Origin: Microseira wollei NIES-4236
GTDB taxonomy: Bacteria; Cyanobacteriota; Cyanobacteriia; Cyanobacteriales; Aerosakkonemataceae
Direction: 5' to 3'
DNA: 57,648 bases
Assembly (NCBI RefSeq): GCF_020521235.1
Contig: NZ_BLAY01000047.1
Span: 1-57,648 of the forward strand
Shown here: piece after piece, positions 39,013 through 49,199 of the stretch
Layout: each line of letters starts with the position of its first letter
How positions within the stretch are numbered: the stretch's first letter is position 1
Notes under the pieces: model-generated
The model's database searches: none
Seen by the model: the letters and a program-made list of their open reading frames with translations, nothing else
Told to the model about the DNA's origin: nothing
Position numbers and translations under genes: made by a program

Positions 39013-40998
39013 ATGGTTACTTCAAATTCTGTCTTAGAAAATTCAAATAATTTTTCCGGCAATATTCGCACTCGCTTGAAAAAGCGCACGCTATTATTTC
39101 GCTACCTGGCAGAAATTAACTTAATTTTTGGCGCGTGGTATTTGTACTGGCGCATCACCCATTCGGTTAATTTTGATGCGCTGTGGTTGGCAATTCCCTT
39201 GCTATTGGCAGAAATTTACAGCTATTTTGGCGGCGTGATGTTCACCATCGGGTTATGGCGTCCCGTAGAACGTCAGGTGAAATCTTTTGATAAAATGACG
39301 CCCCCCTTGCCAAAGGAAGAATGGCCTACAGTTGATGTTTTTGTCACTTGCTATAACGAGCCTACCGATATTGTAGAAGCAACTGCTAAATCGGCTTTAG
39401 CTTTAGATTATCCGCCCACAAAGTTGCGCGTTTACGTGTTAGATGATGGCAACTCAAAGGCGATGCGCGCGATGACGGAAAAGTTAAGTTTAGAAGATTT
39501 ACAATCGCCCTTATTGCAACAGGAAGCTGAGGGAATTGATGGTGAGCGCGAGGGTCTAGTTGAGCGTCTTCAAGAATTAGATAATCTCTTACCCGACGTG
39601 CAAGCAGCGGAACAATTTTTGCAAGCCTATTCCGACGACTATTCTAAACATACGGTGGTGCAATTTTTACAAAGTCTGCGACAATACGTGCTGGGTATAC
39701 CTCCTAAGTCTCAAAATCTGAAAGAACGCCTAAAACTAGAACGGCAATTACTGGAAGACGCGATTTATCAAAAAGAATTAGAATTAGTTGAACTGGCGCG
39801 CCTGCGCTATATTGCTCGTCCAAAACCTGCGGGTAAGCCTCACCATGCTAAAGCAGGTAACATTAATTACGCCCTGTTTGAAGCTGACACATCGGGCGAG
39901 TTTGTTATGACAATGGACGCCGATCATATTCTAGAACCACGCTTTATCAAGCGGGTTTTGCCGTATTTTTATACCTACGATTTGTTCAAAGGAAAATACG
40001 AAAGCAATCGCGTTGGCTTTGTCCAAACTCCCCAAGATTTTTATAACCTTCCTCAGGGCGATGTTTTCGGACATAGCGCGCATTTATTTTATGGCCCGAT
40101 CCTGCAAGGAAAAGATGGTATGAATGCCGCTTTTTATACAGGAACGAATGCGATCATACGGCGTGAAGCCCTAGTTAGTGTGGGATTGCAGCATTTTTCT
40201 GATGACTGGGCAAAGGACGAGAATCGGTTATATGAAGCGGAATTAATTGGGGGCGTATCCAGCATCAGTATTACCGAAGATATGAATACGGCAATGCGCC
40301 TGCATTCTGCTGGATGGAAATCTGTTTATCACAACGAATTAATGGCAAAAGGTTTAGCACCCGATGACCTTAGTTCTACTTTAAAACAACGGTTGCGTTG
40401 GTCTCAAGGAACGATTCAAGTTTTACTGCGGGAAAATCCCCTCACAAAACCTGGGCTGACTTTTTGGCAGCGGCTACAGTATTTCCAAACCATGTATAGC
40501 TATTTTTCCGGATTTGCTACCTTGGTTTTTATTGTCTGCCCGATTATCTATTTCTTCACCGAGCAAATTCCGGTTAAAAGCTACGGTTCTGATTTTGCCA
40601 TTCACTTTTTTCCAGCTTTTATCCTGAACCGGATGACGTTTTTAGCGGCGACTTGGGGCATTCCGGCGCGAGAACTTTGGAGATCGGAACAGTATGCGAT
40701 CGCTCTGTTTCCCCTGTTTATCCAAGCCGTAGTCAGCGTGTTTACCAATCGCCCGATTAAATTCCAAGTCACGCCTAAACAGCGACAAGCTGGAATTTAC
40801 GTCCAGCTGGTTTGGCCTCAATTACTCATCTTCGGCCTCACTATTTTAGGCATGTTGTGGAGCCTTTTCCACTTCGCGACTGGCAGTTTAGAATATCCCT
40901 GGGTGCATCTATTAAATGCAGGTTGGGCAATTTATAACTTGTCACTTTTGTGGAGCGTTATTCGCGCATCTATGTGGCAACCACCTGCTGATGCTTAA
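39013..40998 (+). CDS. Cellulose-synthase-like GT2 without PilZ domain
   Basis: A processive membrane glycosyltransferase of 661 residues. Two N-terminal helices (about 28-75) precede the GT-A domain: DVFVTCYNEP, VLDDGNSK (about 143), MTMDADHILEP, FYTGTNAIIRREAL, ITEDMNTAMRL and LKQRLRWSQGT (QxxRW, about 459). Five C-terminal helices follow. The D,D,D,QxxRW set is complete. Two features are unusual. A charged, probably helical insertion of about 130 residues (about 148-275, KLSLEDLQSPLLQQEAEGID and so on) separates DDGNSK from HHAKAGNINYAL, and the C-terminus ends after the last helices with no PilZ domain, so activation by c-di-GMP as in BcsA is not expected. The ATG at 39013 follows GAGG; a GTG lies one codon earlier. 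Confidence 0.9.
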   Translation: MVTSNSVLENSNNFSGNIRTRLKKRTLLFRYLAEINLIFGAWYLYWRITHSVNFDALWLAIPLLLAEIYSYFGGVMFTIGLWRPVERQVKSFDKMTPPLPKEEWPTVDVFVTCYNEPTDIVEATAKSALALDYPPTKLRVYVLDDGNSKAMRAMTEKLSLEDLQSPLLQQEAEGIDGEREGLVERLQELDNLLPDVQAAEQFLQAYSDDYSKHTVVQFLQSLRQYVLGIPPKSQNLKERLKLERQLLEDAIYQKELELVELARLRYIARPKPAGKPHHAKAGNINYALFEADTSGEFVMTMDADHILEPRFIKRVLPYFYTYDLFKGKYESNRVGFVQTPQDFYNLPQGDVFGHSAHLFYGPILQGKDGMNAAFYTGTNAIIRREALVSVGLQHFSDDWAKDENRLYEAELIGGVSSISITEDMNTAMRLHSAGWKSVYHNELMAKGLAPDDLSSTLKQRLRWSQGTIQVLLRENPLTKPGLTFWQRLQYFQTMYSYFSGFATLVFIVCPIIYFFTEQIPVKSYGSDFAIHFFPAFILNRMTFLAATWGIPARELWRSEQYAIALFPLFIQAVVSVFTNRPIKFQVTPKQRQAGIYVQLVWPQLLIFGLTILGMLWSLFHFATGSLEYPWVHLLNAGWAIYNLSLLWSVIRASMWQPPADA

Positions 40999-41027
40999 TC
41001 TGTTATTTTCTTAATTTATCAGAGGTC

Positions 41028-41726
41028 ATGAACGCCGATTTATTTTCCAATTCTTCTTCTTCCAACTCCAAGCAGCGGACTGTTTTGACAATTTATTCTC
41101 ATGCTGACGATGAAGTGCTACCCGCTGCTGGAACCTTGCGTTTGATGTCGCTAGCTGGGTGGAAGGTTCGCTGTTTAATCTTAACCGATGGCAATCTTTC
41201 TCGTTCATCTATCAAAGGTCAACGGCACGAGGAAGCCGAAGCAGCAGGCAAGATTATCGGTGCAATTTATGAGTTTTACGCGCTGCAAGAGTGCAATTTC
41301 TCAACCCAAGAAGTCATCAGGGTTACGGAAGCAGCAATCCAGCGCATTCAACCGGATCTAATTATTACCCATGCCCCCCAATCGGAGAAATACGGACACC
41401 GAGATCATGAAGTTTGTTCGGTTGCGGTTTCTAACGTAGCAACGCGCAAAAATATTCCGCTGTGGTTCTCAGCACCGCCGGTTTTTCTGCGCGGGTTTGA
41501 GCCTAACTTTTTTGTCGATATCAGTTCGGTGATTGAGGACAAAGTTGCCGCGATTGGTTGTTATGAATCCGAGAGCGAGAAAACCTTTATGCAACTAGAT
41601 GCAATTCTGGTTTTATCTCGGTTTTGGGCGCGGGAATTAGGTCAAAAAGACGGCTATTTTGAAGCTTTTGAAATTTCTCGGCATTGCGTTGATGCTAGAT
41701 TTTTCACAGCTTTAGCAAGTCGTTAA
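41028..41726 (+). CDS. PIG-L family deacetylase
   Basis: A 232-residue protein of the LmbE/PIG-L family of zinc-dependent de-N-acetylases. The metal-binding motif is SHADDEVLPAAGTL (usual form xHPDDE) at about residue 24, with the third ligand in YGHRDHEVCSVA. A Ser-rich N-terminus (LFSNSSSSNSKQRTV) precedes the domain, and there is no obvious signal peptide, which suggests cytoplasmic action on a precursor such as a GlcNAc-containing lipid or nucleotide sugar. It begins 29 bases after the GT2 gene and is the last plus-strand gene of the polysaccharide run, which hints at a polymer with N-acetyl-sugar units. The start has AGAGGTC next to the ATG. Confidence 0.88.
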   Translation: MNADLFSNSSSSNSKQRTVLTIYSHADDEVLPAAGTLRLMSLAGWKVRCLILTDGNLSRSSIKGQRHEEAEAAGKIIGAIYEFYALQECNFSTQEVIRVTEAAIQRIQPDLIITHAPQSEKYGHRDHEVCSVAVSNVATRKNIPLWFSAPPVFLRGFEPNFFVDISSVIEDKVAAIGCYESESEKTFMQLDAILVLSRFWARELGQKDGYFEAFEISRHCVDARFFTALASR

Positions 41727-41787
41727 ACTTTTAGGCTATATCCCGAGAGTTAAAAGTTGTTAAAACCATTGATATCTGAGGCAAAAA

Positions 41788-42165
41788 ATGTCAAAATTAG
41801 AATGGATAAAGAACCATCAGGAGAACCAAATGTTGAAAATGAAGGATGTATTACAAGTCATTGAACTAGAGGGAATTTTAGACGGTATTAAGGGAAATAA
41901 AATGCGTCGAGATGTTAGCGATATTGTGGACAAAGGCGTGGCAATAGTATTAGTAGATCTCCAGAAGGTATCGTTTATGGATAGTTCTGGTTTAGGGTCA
42001 ATATTGTTAGCTTGCAAAACAGTACGGTCGGCTGGGGGTAAATTTTATATTTGCTCAATTAACGACCAAATTAGAATGTTGTTTGAATTGACTAAAATGG
42101 AGCGGGTTTTAACCCCCTTTGCTAATCGAGAAGAGTTCAACAAAGCTATTCTGGAAACCGAATAA
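41788..42165 (+). CDS. STAS-domain anti-sigma factor antagonist
   Basis: A 125-residue SpoIIAA-like protein. The STAS domain spans about 18-122: VIELEGILDGIKGNKMRRDV, then VDLQKVSFMDSSGLGSILLA, where the Ser in MDSSG is the predicted phosphorylation site, and FYICSINDQIRMLFELTKM. The start at 41788 has GAGG six bases upstream; the ATG at 41830 would remove 14 residues outside the core. In partner switching, such proteins are phosphorylated by a HATPase kinase and dephosphorylated by a PP2C enzyme, and both partners lie close by. It follows the polysaccharide genes by 61 bases on the same strand. Confidence 0.88.
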   Translation: MSKLEWIKNHQENQMLKMKDVLQVIELEGILDGIKGNKMRRDVSDIVDKGVAIVLVDLQKVSFMDSSGLGSILLACKTVRSAGGKFYICSINDQIRMLFELTKMERVLTPFANREEFNKAILETE

Positions 42166-42175
42166 GAACCTAGAA

Positions 42176-42330
42176 ACCCGGTATTTTAAAGCAAGGCAGA
42201 GCCTCGCGCCTTTCGTTCCCAGGCTCTTGCCTGGGAACGAGATCTAACCCGGTATTTTAAAGCAAGGCAGAGCCTCGCGCCTTTCGTTCCCAGGCTCTTG
42301 CCTGGGAACGAGATCAGAGAGGCTCTGCCT
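42176..42330. repeat. 71-bp direct duplication with AACCCGGTATT and TTCCCAGGCTCTTGCCTGGGAA
   Basis: The unit AACCCGGTATTTTAAAGCAA (about 42176 and 42247) carries CAGAGCCTCGCGCC and the TTCCCAGGCTCTTGCCTGGG hairpin and ends GAGATC. The period is 71 bases. A third partial AACCCGGTATT begins the terminator at 42341. It fills the gap between the convergent STAS and PP2C genes. Confidence 0.85.
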
Positions 42331-42340
42331 CCGTTCAGCG

Positions 42341-42367
42341 AACCCGGTATTTTAAAAATACCGGGTT
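42341..42367. terminator. Bidirectional hairpin between convergent STAS and PP2C genes
   Basis: AACCCGGTATTTT and AAAATACCGGGTT are perfect 13-bp arms around one base, with the T/A tracts at the loop. It lies six bases from the end of the PP2C gene and is built from an AAACCCGGTTT-family repeat. Confidence 0.65.
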
Positions 42368-42373
42368 TCTGAG

Positions 42374-43513
42374 TCAACCAAAGTTAACCCTTAACAAAGA
42401 CAAATCATCATCAAACGGTTGATGGCGATTCACATTGCGAATATGGTCTATGACTGACTCCAGATTAGAATTATTTGTGGTCAGCGAGTCAATAAAAGCA
42501 TCGATTCCCCAAATCTCGCCATTTGGTTGAGGTATTTCGTAAGCGCCATCGCTAAAAACGTACAAATTACTGCCAGGAGGGATATCTAAATAACCATCTT
42601 CATACTCGGTATCAGGTAAGAAGCCAATTGGTAAACCTGAAGATTCCAGTCGTTTAACTTGGGTGCTTTCAGATGTGCCGGATAAAAGTACTGCGGGTGG
42701 ATGTCCGGCGTTGGCATAAATCAGTTTCCGATTAATTTGGTCGTAAACTCCGTACCAGATAGTGAAATATTTCTCGCCTTGGTTCTCCATCTGGAAGGCA
42801 TTATTGAGGGACTTCAGGACATTGCTGGGTTGAAAAAAGTTAGTGTTAGGGAGGGATTGCGATCGCAAAACATTCAACACAGAAACTGACAACAGCGCTG
42901 ACCCGACTCCGTGTCCCGATACGTCCAACAAATACATGACTAAAAGGCTATCGTACAGCCAAAAATAGTCAAAACAATCGCCCCCCAATCTTGCTGATGG
43001 AATGAACCGCGCCTCTGTGGTCACAGTTCTTTTCAACGGAGAGGGTAAAAGACGACGCACGTATTCCGCCGCCTCGTCTAATTCGGCTTGCAGCTTTTGA
43101 TTTGCCCCCTCTAAAGCTTGCTTTTGGCTTTGCAAATCTTTGTATAGCTGATTTAACCGTAACCCAGCTCTTACTCTCGCCTTTAATTCATTCATTTCAA
43201 TCGGTTTGGAAACAAAATCATCCGCCCCTGCATCGAGTCCTTTAATCCGATCTTCAACATTGCTGCGCGCCGTTAGCAAAATCAAAAAAGTCGTTGCCAA
43301 TTCTGGAGTCGCTTTAATCTGGCGACACACTTCCAATCCATCCACTTCTTCCATCATCCAGTCGCAAATAATTAAAGCCGGATGGTGCTGTTTGGCTTGG
43401 GCAATTCCTGCTTCGCCATTGCTGGCTAAAATTACTTCATAACCCTGGTTTTGGAGATTTTTTTTTAAAATCAGTTGCAAGGTAGGATCGTCATCAATGA
43501 TTAAAATTACCAT
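42374..43513 (-). CDS. Response regulator with PP2C (SpoIIE-type) phosphatase domain
   Basis: A 379-residue regulator. The receiver domain (1-120) has ILIIDDDPTL, the phospho-acceptor Asp in ALIICDWMMEEVDG, and the LTARS and KPIEMNELKAR signatures. A coiled-coil linker (120-150, LQSQKQALEGANQKLQAELD) leads to a PP2C domain with RLGGDCFDYF, LLDVSGHGVGSALLS, ANAGHPPAVLL and FSDGAYEIPQ; the metal-binding Asp residues are kept. Such proteins (e.g. IcfG of Synechocystis, HmpU of Nostoc) dephosphorylate STAS antagonists when a histidine kinase phosphorylates their receiver. The adjacent STAS gene is the likely substrate and the nearby hybrid kinase a candidate input. It is divergent from the HATPase gene, sharing a 128-base promoter region. 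Confidence 0.92.
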   Translation of the reverse strand: MVILIIDDDPTLQLILKKNLQNQGYEVILASNGEAGIAQAKQHHPALIICDWMMEEVDGLEVCRQIKATPELATTFLILLTARSNVEDRIKGLDAGADDFVSKPIEMNELKARVRAGLRLNQLYKDLQSQKQALEGANQKLQAELDEAAEYVRRLLPSPLKRTVTTEARFIPSARLGGDCFDYFWLYDSLLVMYLLDVSGHGVGSALLSVSVLNVLRSQSLPNTNFFQPSNVLKSLNNAFQMENQGEKYFTIWYGVYDQINRKLIYANAGHPPAVLLSGTSESTQVKRLESSGLPIGFLPDTEYEDGYLDIPPGSNLYVFSDGAYEIPQPNGEIWGIDAFIDSLTTNNSNLESVIDHIRNVNRHQPFDDDLSLLRVNFG

Positions 43514-43641
43514 AAATCTTCAAAACTCTAAGTCGCGCCATCAGAAAACGATCTAATTGTTTTATTATACCTAAATAAATTTTATTTAAGGAAGAGCCTT
43601 TCAGATTACAATTAAAAGAATAGAAGAATTAGGGCAGCCAA

Positions 43642-44055
43642 ATGTTAAAAAAAATTAATCTTAAAGTCAAGACAGATCTAGGGGTGTGTACAGAAGTCTT
43701 GTCCTGGTTTGAGCAGTTGAATCAGCCGCCCATTCCCGATAAAGATATTTGGTATAAGTGTCAAACGCTGCTTTGGGAAGCCTTTACGAATATTGCCGAA
43801 CACGCTCATAAAGATTTACCGCCAGAAACGCCAATTGATCTTGAAGCAACGCGGTTTGAACGACATATAGAAATTCGGATTTGGTCTTATGGCCCTGGGT
43901 TTAACTTAAACCAGAAATTGCAAGAAATTCCCGAATTTGAAGACAATGACGACGAGCGAGGGCGGGGGTTGAAAATTATATCCATGTTAGCCGATAATTT
44001 TAGTTACGACCAAGTCAACGAGCGTAATTGTATGTTCATTTCCAAAGGTTATTAA
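43642..44055 (+). CDS. Anti-sigma-type serine kinase (HATPase)
   Basis: A 137-residue GHKL ATPase of the RsbW/SpoIIAB type. The N box is LLWEAFTNIAEHAHKDLP (about residue 54), the G1 box EIRIWSYGPGFN, and the G2 region DERGRGLKIISMLAD. Its short size and context next to a STAS protein and a PP2C phosphatase identify it as the kinase of a partner-switching module that phosphorylates the STAS Ser. No sigma factor is adjacent. The start has AGGG seven bases upstream. Its stop overlaps the stop of the convergent hybrid kinase gene by four bases. Confidence 0.88.
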   Translation: MLKKINLKVKTDLGVCTEVLSWFEQLNQPPIPDKDIWYKCQTLLWEAFTNIAEHAHKDLPPETPIDLEATRFERHIEIRIWSYGPGFNLNQKLQEIPEFEDNDDERGRGLKIISMLADNFSYDQVNERNCMFISKGY

Positions 44056-47000
44056 CGGTTTTGTAAATCAGCTTGAATGCGGTTGAAAATTTGTTCTAAT
44101 TGTGCTAATAAATCCCTAGCTCCTTCAAGTTGTTGGGAACGAGCTAATTGTTCTAATTTTTCTGCGGTTACCCGCATGGAAGCAGCGCCAATATTGGCGC
44201 TAGCACCTTTAATGTGATGGGTTTCTCGCTCAAACTGCTGGAAATTATTCGATGCGATCGCGCGTTTAATTCCCGGCAAATGAACTTGAGTATCTTCAAC
44301 GAACATCTGCAACAATTCTAATTCAAATTCCTCGTTATTTTCAGATAACTGATGCAAGTATTCCCAATCTATATCGGGTAAACTAGCCTGTGTTTCTTCA
44401 TCCGAAATTCCTGCTTCTGTCGGTAAAATTGCGCGGCTAAACCGCTCTAAAAATTCAGCCAATTTTTCCTTAGAAATAGGCTTACTCAAATAATCATTCA
44501 TCCCCGCATCGAGGCATTTTTGCCGGTCTTCTTGCCTCGCATTGGCCGTCATCGCGACAATTGAAGGGCGACGTCCGCCAGGGAAAGATTTTTCAGGACG
44601 GCGATTAATTTCTCGCGTAGTTTCAAAACCATCGAGAACCGGCATTTGGCAATCCATCAAAATCAAATCGTAGGGGATTTTTGCAATCAGCTGCAAAACT
44701 TCTTCCCCATTCGCGGCGACATCGGCATCATAGCCCAAACCTTTCAGTTGCTTCAGCGCTACTTTTTGATTTACCAAATTATCTTCAGCGAGTAGAATTC
44801 TTAATTTGCCATTGGTAATTGGTAATTGGTAATTGGTAATTGGTAATTGGGCATCCGATATAATTCCAGGTTCTGTTTGGAATTCTAAAACATTTGTAAT
44901 AGCCTTAAAAAGCCGGGATGGTTTAATCGGTTTAACCAAATAAGTCGCAAATCCTATCTTGATTGCACGCTGCACTTCCTCCCGTTGATTCGTGGAGGCA
45001 AGCATAATCAGCGGCGTTTCAGCTAAAGCTAAATCCGACTTAATTTCCCAGCCCAAAGTGAGGCCATCAACTTGGGGCATTTGCATGTCAATTAACGCCA
45101 CATCATAGGGCATATTTTGCGCCCAAGCCGCTTGTAAAGCATTAAAAGCAGCCGCCGCACTATCCGCCTCATCGACTGCCATTCCCCAACGCGCCGCTTG
45201 ATGGTAAACAACCTTGCGATTGGTGGCGTTATCATCTACAACTAACAACCGCCGCTGGTGAAGAACTTTTGGATTTTCAACAGCAGAAACAGCCTTAGGT
45301 AAAGTAACTGTAAACCAGAATTTAGAACCTTTACCCAACTGACTTTCTAAGGCAATTTCTCCTCCCATTAAAGTAACCAACTCCTTGCAGATAGCCAACC
45401 CCAAACCCGTCCCGCCGTACTTGCGCGTTGTAGAAGCATCGACTTGAGTAAAAGGCGCAAAAAGTTTGCTTTGGTTTTCTGGGGCAATGCCAATTCCGGT
45501 ATCCGTCACCGACAAGCAAATTGTAGCGCTACTAGCGGTTTCTGATAACAGTTCTGCTCGCAACACCACCTCGCCAACGCTGGTAAATTTAATCGCATTT
45601 CCAATTAGATTGGTGAGGATTTGTCGCAAGCGCCCCGCATCGCCTTGCAGATGAATGGGAACGTTTTGATAGACTAAACCCGCAAGTTCCAATCCTTTAG
45701 CATGAGCTTGGGGAGCGAGTAAGTCTAATACTTCTTCAATGCAGATAGATAGGTCGAAATCTAAGATTTCTAAATCCATCTCTCCGGCTTCGAGTTTGGA
45801 TAGATCTAAGATTTCGTTAATTAAGCTTAAAAGCGCGTCCCCGCTGATGCGAATTGTTTCGACAAAATCTCGCTGTTCTGAGTCGAGATTACTGTCTAAT
45901 AATAACCCGGTCATTCCCAAAACTGCATTCATGGGGGTGCGAATTTCGTGACTCATGTTCGCGAGAAATCGGGATTTAAATCGCGATGCTTCTAACGCGG
46001 CTTCCCTTGCTTCTACTAACTCGTTGATCGTGTCAGTCACCATTACAATGCCACCCACTTCGCCATCGGGATGACGCCAAGGTTCTATTGCCCAGCGCAG
46101 ATAAATTTTCGAGCCATCTTCGCGTTCAAATACATCTTCTGGCGATGCGATCGCTTCCCCTTTTAGCGCCCGCTGATAAATTTCTTTCCATCTATCCGGA
46201 ATATCCGGTAAAACTTGATAGTGACTGCAACCAATTATTACCAGACCTTCTAGGTCATAATCTATTAACCACTTATTACTATGCGCCAAATAGCGCAACT
46301 TTGTATCAAACATTGCCATAGCTACGGGGGCGCTGGCGATAATTTGTTGCAATTGCTGTCGCTCTCTTTCTAACGCCTCCTGTACCAACTTTCGCTCCGT
46401 AATATCCGTATCTGTCCCGGTCATGCGACACATTCTGCCTTCCCCGTCTTCAAATGCCGTGCCGCAAGAGAGAAACCACCGGATGCTGCCATTTTTATGC
46501 AGTCGCCGATGTTCGATTTCATACTGGAAGCTCTCGCCTACTAAATGAGCGTTGGTAGCCTCTAACACCAGTGGTAAATCTTCTGGATGCACAAGACTTC
46601 GCCACCCCTCCAAGGTGTTGGGAATATCCATGTCTGTAAAGCCCAGCGCCGCTTTAATCGTGGGGTCAATATAGATTTCCCCCGTGAGAATATTCCAATC
46701 CCAGACGCCCACATTGCCCGCACTAATTGCCAGTTCGTAGCGTTCCTGACTCACCCGCAGCGCCTCTTGCGTCCGCATCCTTTCGGTTACGTCGTTGAGC
46801 GTGCCAGATGTGCCTAATATTACATTATTTTTATCCCGGATCGGGCGGGCGTATACTTCCAGCCAGCGAAATTCCCCATCTTTGGTCAGATAGCGCAACT
46901 CGTGACGGCAGTATTCTTTTTTACCTTCAATCAAGGGGTGAAACAGCATTACGTGACGCGGGCGGTCATCGGGATGGATGCAATTAAACGAATCAGTGCC

Positions 47001-49199
47001 GATACTTTCATCGATGGAAAAGCCGGTAATTTCGGTCCAAGCGGGATTGAGAAATGTCCACAAACCTTGATTATCAGTTTGGAAAACAACCTCTCTGATA
47101 TTGTTAACAACCGAGCGATATTTTTCTTCGCTTTCTTTGAGTGCGGCTTCTTTTTGCTTGCGATCGCTTATATCGCTGGCAATTGCCAAAAAACCCGTAA
47201 TGTTATGTTCTGCGTCACGCAGCGCGCTGACCGATAACAATACCGGAAAGCGACTCCCATCTTTGCGGATATAATACCATTCGCGCTCAATGCGTTCGCC
47301 ATGTCGCGTTTCGGCTAAAATTGCTTCCAATCCAGAGTTTATCCCTTTCCCCCCTACCGCCGATAGTTCCTGTTTATCGTGAAAAAAAGCAAGGGTTTTT
47401 TTCCCCACCACTTCTGCTGGCGCATATCCCAACAATGCTTGAGCTGCTGGATTAAAAGTGCGGATAATCCCATCTACATCTGTGGAAATAATCGCGTAAT
47501 TTGCACTCTCTAAAATCGCCTGCTGTAACCGCGTTGTTTCCCGCAGGTCTAATTCTGCCTGTTTGCGATCGATAAACTGCCCGATTTGAGTGCTAATCGC
47601 CGCCATAATTTTGAGTAACTCGCCATCGTGCGGTTGAATTTCACGGCTGAAAAATATCAGTATCCCTAAAATTCCATTCTCATCTTTGATTGGTAAACCA
47701 AAAGCACCGTGCAGTCCTAACTTAGCCGCCATTGGAGCGCGGAGAAAATAATCCTCCTCTACCACATCTACCACCCAAATTGGTTTACCCCCACCCCAGA
47801 TCCGACCGGGCAATCCCTCACCCACAGCAAAGCAGATCTGCCTGGTAACCACCTCAAACACTTCTGTTGGCTTTTTCAAAGCTTCATCTGCCAATAACGG
47901 CACGTGCCAAGTATGAATGCAACGCAGCAAATTCGACTGCCGATCTACGCCCCAAAGTTCGCCCCAATCCCATCCCAAGCTGAAGCACATCGCCTGTAAA
48001 ATTTTGGGAATCGCCTCTGTAAACGTGTTAGATTCTGCCAATATGCACGTGATTGTTTGCTGCGCCCGCAAACGCCGTTCTGCTTGCTTGCGTTGAGTGC
48101 GATCGATGCCAGTACTGATGATGTATTTAATCGATCCATCCTGATTCAGCAGCGCAGTGTTTGACCAGGCAATTAGTCGCCGTCTCCCATCCCTGGTGAC
48201 CCAATAATTTTCGTATTCATTCGGGAAGTTACCGCTAGTCAGCGAGGCAAATACAGCTTTTACTGGCTCGATTTCTTCAGGAATTAACAACAAATCCCAG
48301 AATTGCCGCTCCTTTACTTCCTCAAAGGAATAACCCGTTGTTTGCTCGCAAGCGCGGTTAAAGCGGATAATTTTTCCTTCAAGGTCTACAACTAAAACTA
48401 AAGCGCTGGCTGTATCCAAAATAGCGCTAATAAAATTCCGTTCTTGCTTGAGCGATGCTTCTGCTGCCTTGCGTTCGACAATCTCGCGATAGATCAGATA
48501 AAACACGAAAGCCAGAATCAAAAAAGCCAGAACGATACTGGTTGAAAAGGCGATAATTGTGTTTTTAGCACTCGATTTGGCGGATTTTTCTCGCTGGTTT
48601 AACAATGCCCGCTCCTGGGTTTGCATCTCGCTCACAATCGAGCGGATTTCCTCCATCAAGCGCGCGGGTTTCTCTCGCTCCTTGCGGATGAACTTCAATG
48701 TCGATTCAAATCCTCGGTATTTCCGCAAGGTAATCGTTGTATCGATTAAGGTCAGCCTTTGCGCGATCAGAGGTTCTAGGATATCGAGTTTCCGCCTCGC
48801 TGCGGGATGATTAGCCGTTAAGTGCTTCAGTTCTTTAATGTCTTGGTTGATGTGCGCGATCGCCTGGTTATAAGGTTCTAGATGCGACTCTTCTCCAGTA
48901 ATCACATACCCCCGTTGACCAGTCTCGGCATTTGTAATATCAGTGAGGATGTGTTCTAGCTTTTCTATCACCTGATGCGAGTGTGCCGCCGACTTGCTAG
49001 TCTGTACGAGAGCGACAATACTCCGAGATGAAACCACACCTATCAATATTAAAATAACCGACGCCAATGCCAACCCAGACCCAATGCGCTGGAAAAATTT
49101 CTTGCGCCTTTTTGTTGCCTGTTGTAGTTCTCTAGCCTTGCTTACTAGAGCAGCTACCTTGCGCCGAAATTGCCGTGGCTTGATAATTTGAAAACCCAC
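44052..49199 (-). CDS. Hybrid histidine kinase: CHASE3, PAS and GAF sensors, two receivers, HPt
   Basis: A 1715-residue inner-membrane sensor. Two membrane helices (about 40-62 and 212-232) flank a CHASE3 extracytoplasmic domain (about 65-205, including [17 protein letters not shown]). Then come PAS (255-370), GAF (385-545), and four more PAS domains (about 555-1055). HisKA has [18 protein letters not shown] with His1084, and the ATPase follows ([28 protein letters not shown]). Receiver 1 (1316-1430) has DMQMPQVDG, receiver 2 (about 1467-1590) has Asp1516 in [11 protein letters not shown], and an HPt domain ends the protein (His1661 in HHIKG). The linker between receivers is made from GGTAATT repeats and reads [13 protein letters not shown]. 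The end overlaps the convergent HATPase stop by four bases. It could feed the PP2C receiver nearby, but the link is inferred. Confidence 0.92.
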   Translation of the reverse strand: MGFQIIKPRQFRRKVAALVSKARELQQATKRRKKFFQRIGSGLALASVILILIGVVSSRSIVALVQTSKSAAHSHQVIEKLEHILTDITNAETGQRGYVITGEESHLEPYNQAIAHINQDIKELKHLTANHPAARRKLDILEPLIAQRLTLIDTTITLRKYRGFESTLKFIRKEREKPARLMEEIRSIVSEMQTQERALLNQREKSAKSSAKNTIIAFSTSIVLAFLILAFVFYLIYREIVERKAAEASLKQERNFISAILDTASALVLVVDLEGKIIRFNRACEQTTGYSFEEVKERQFWDLLLIPEEIEPVKAVFASLTSGNFPNEYENYWVTRDGRRRLIAWSNTALLNQDGSIKYIISTGIDRTQRKQAERRLRAQQTITCILAESNTFTEAIPKILQAMCFSLGWDWGELWGVDRQSNLLRCIHTWHVPLLADEALKKPTEVFEVVTRQICFAVGEGLPGRIWGGGKPIWVVDVVEEDYFLRAPMAAKLGLHGAFGLPIKDENGILGILIFFSREIQPHDGELLKIMAAISTQIGQFIDRKQAELDLRETTRLQQAILESANYAIISTDVDGIIRTFNPAAQALLGYAPAEVVGKKTLAFFHDKQELSAVGGKGINSGLEAILAETRHGERIEREWYYIRKDGSRFPVLLSVSALRDAEHNITGFLAIASDISDRKQKEAALKESEEKYRSVVNNIREVVFQTDNQGLWTFLNPAWTEITGFSIDESIGTDSFNCIHPDDRPRHVMLFHPLIEGKKEYCRHELRYLTKDGEFRWLEVYARPIRDKNNVILGTSGTLNDVTERMRTQEALRVSQERYELAISAGNVGVWDWNILTGEIYIDPTIKAALGFTDMDIPNTLEGWRSLVHPEDLPLVLEATNAHLVGESFQYEIEHRRLHKNGSIRWFLSCGTAFEDGEGRMCRMTGTDTDITERKLVQEALERERQQLQQIIASAPVAMAMFDTKLRYLAHSNKWLIDYDLEGLVIIGCSHYQVLPDIPDRWKEIYQRALKGEAIASPEDVFEREDGSKIYLRWAIEPWRHPDGEVGGIVMVTDTINELVEAREAALEASRFKSRFLANMSHEIRTPMNAVLGMTGLLLDSNLDSEQRDFVETIRISGDALLSLINEILDLSKLEAGEMDLEILDFDLSICIEEVLDLLAPQAHAKGLELAGLVYQNVPIHLQGDAGRLRQILTNLIGNAIKFTSVGEVVLRAELLSETASSATICLSVTDTGIGIAPENQSKLFAPFTQVDASTTRKYGGTGLGLAICKELVTLMGGEIALESQLGKGSKFWFTVTLPKAVSAVENPKVLHQRRLLVVDDNATNRKVVYHQAARWGMAVDEADSAAAAFNALQAAWAQNMPYDVALIDMQMPQVDGLTLGWEIKSDLALAETPLIMLASTNQREEVQRAIKIGFATYLVKPIKPSRLFKAITNVLEFQTEPGIISDAQLPITNYQLPITNGKLRILLAEDNLVNQKVALKQLKGLGYDADVAANGEEVLQLIAKIPYDLILMDCQMPVLDGFETTREINRRPEKSFPGGRRPSIVAMTANARQEDRQKCLDAGMNDYLSKPISKEKLAEFLERFSRAILPTEAGISDEETQASLPDIDWEYLHQLSENNEEFELELLQMFVEDTQVHLPGIKRAIASNNFQQFERETHHIKGASANIGAASMRVTAEKLEQLARSQQLEGARDLLAQLEQIFNRIQADLQNR
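44808..44850. repeat. GGTAATT heptamer array inside the hybrid kinase gene
   Basis: About five to six ATTGGTA heptamers, identical in type to the intergenic STRR arrays of this window, lie between the two receiver domains and stay in frame ([12 protein letters not shown]). The coding strand is the minus strand. Confidence 0.9.
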
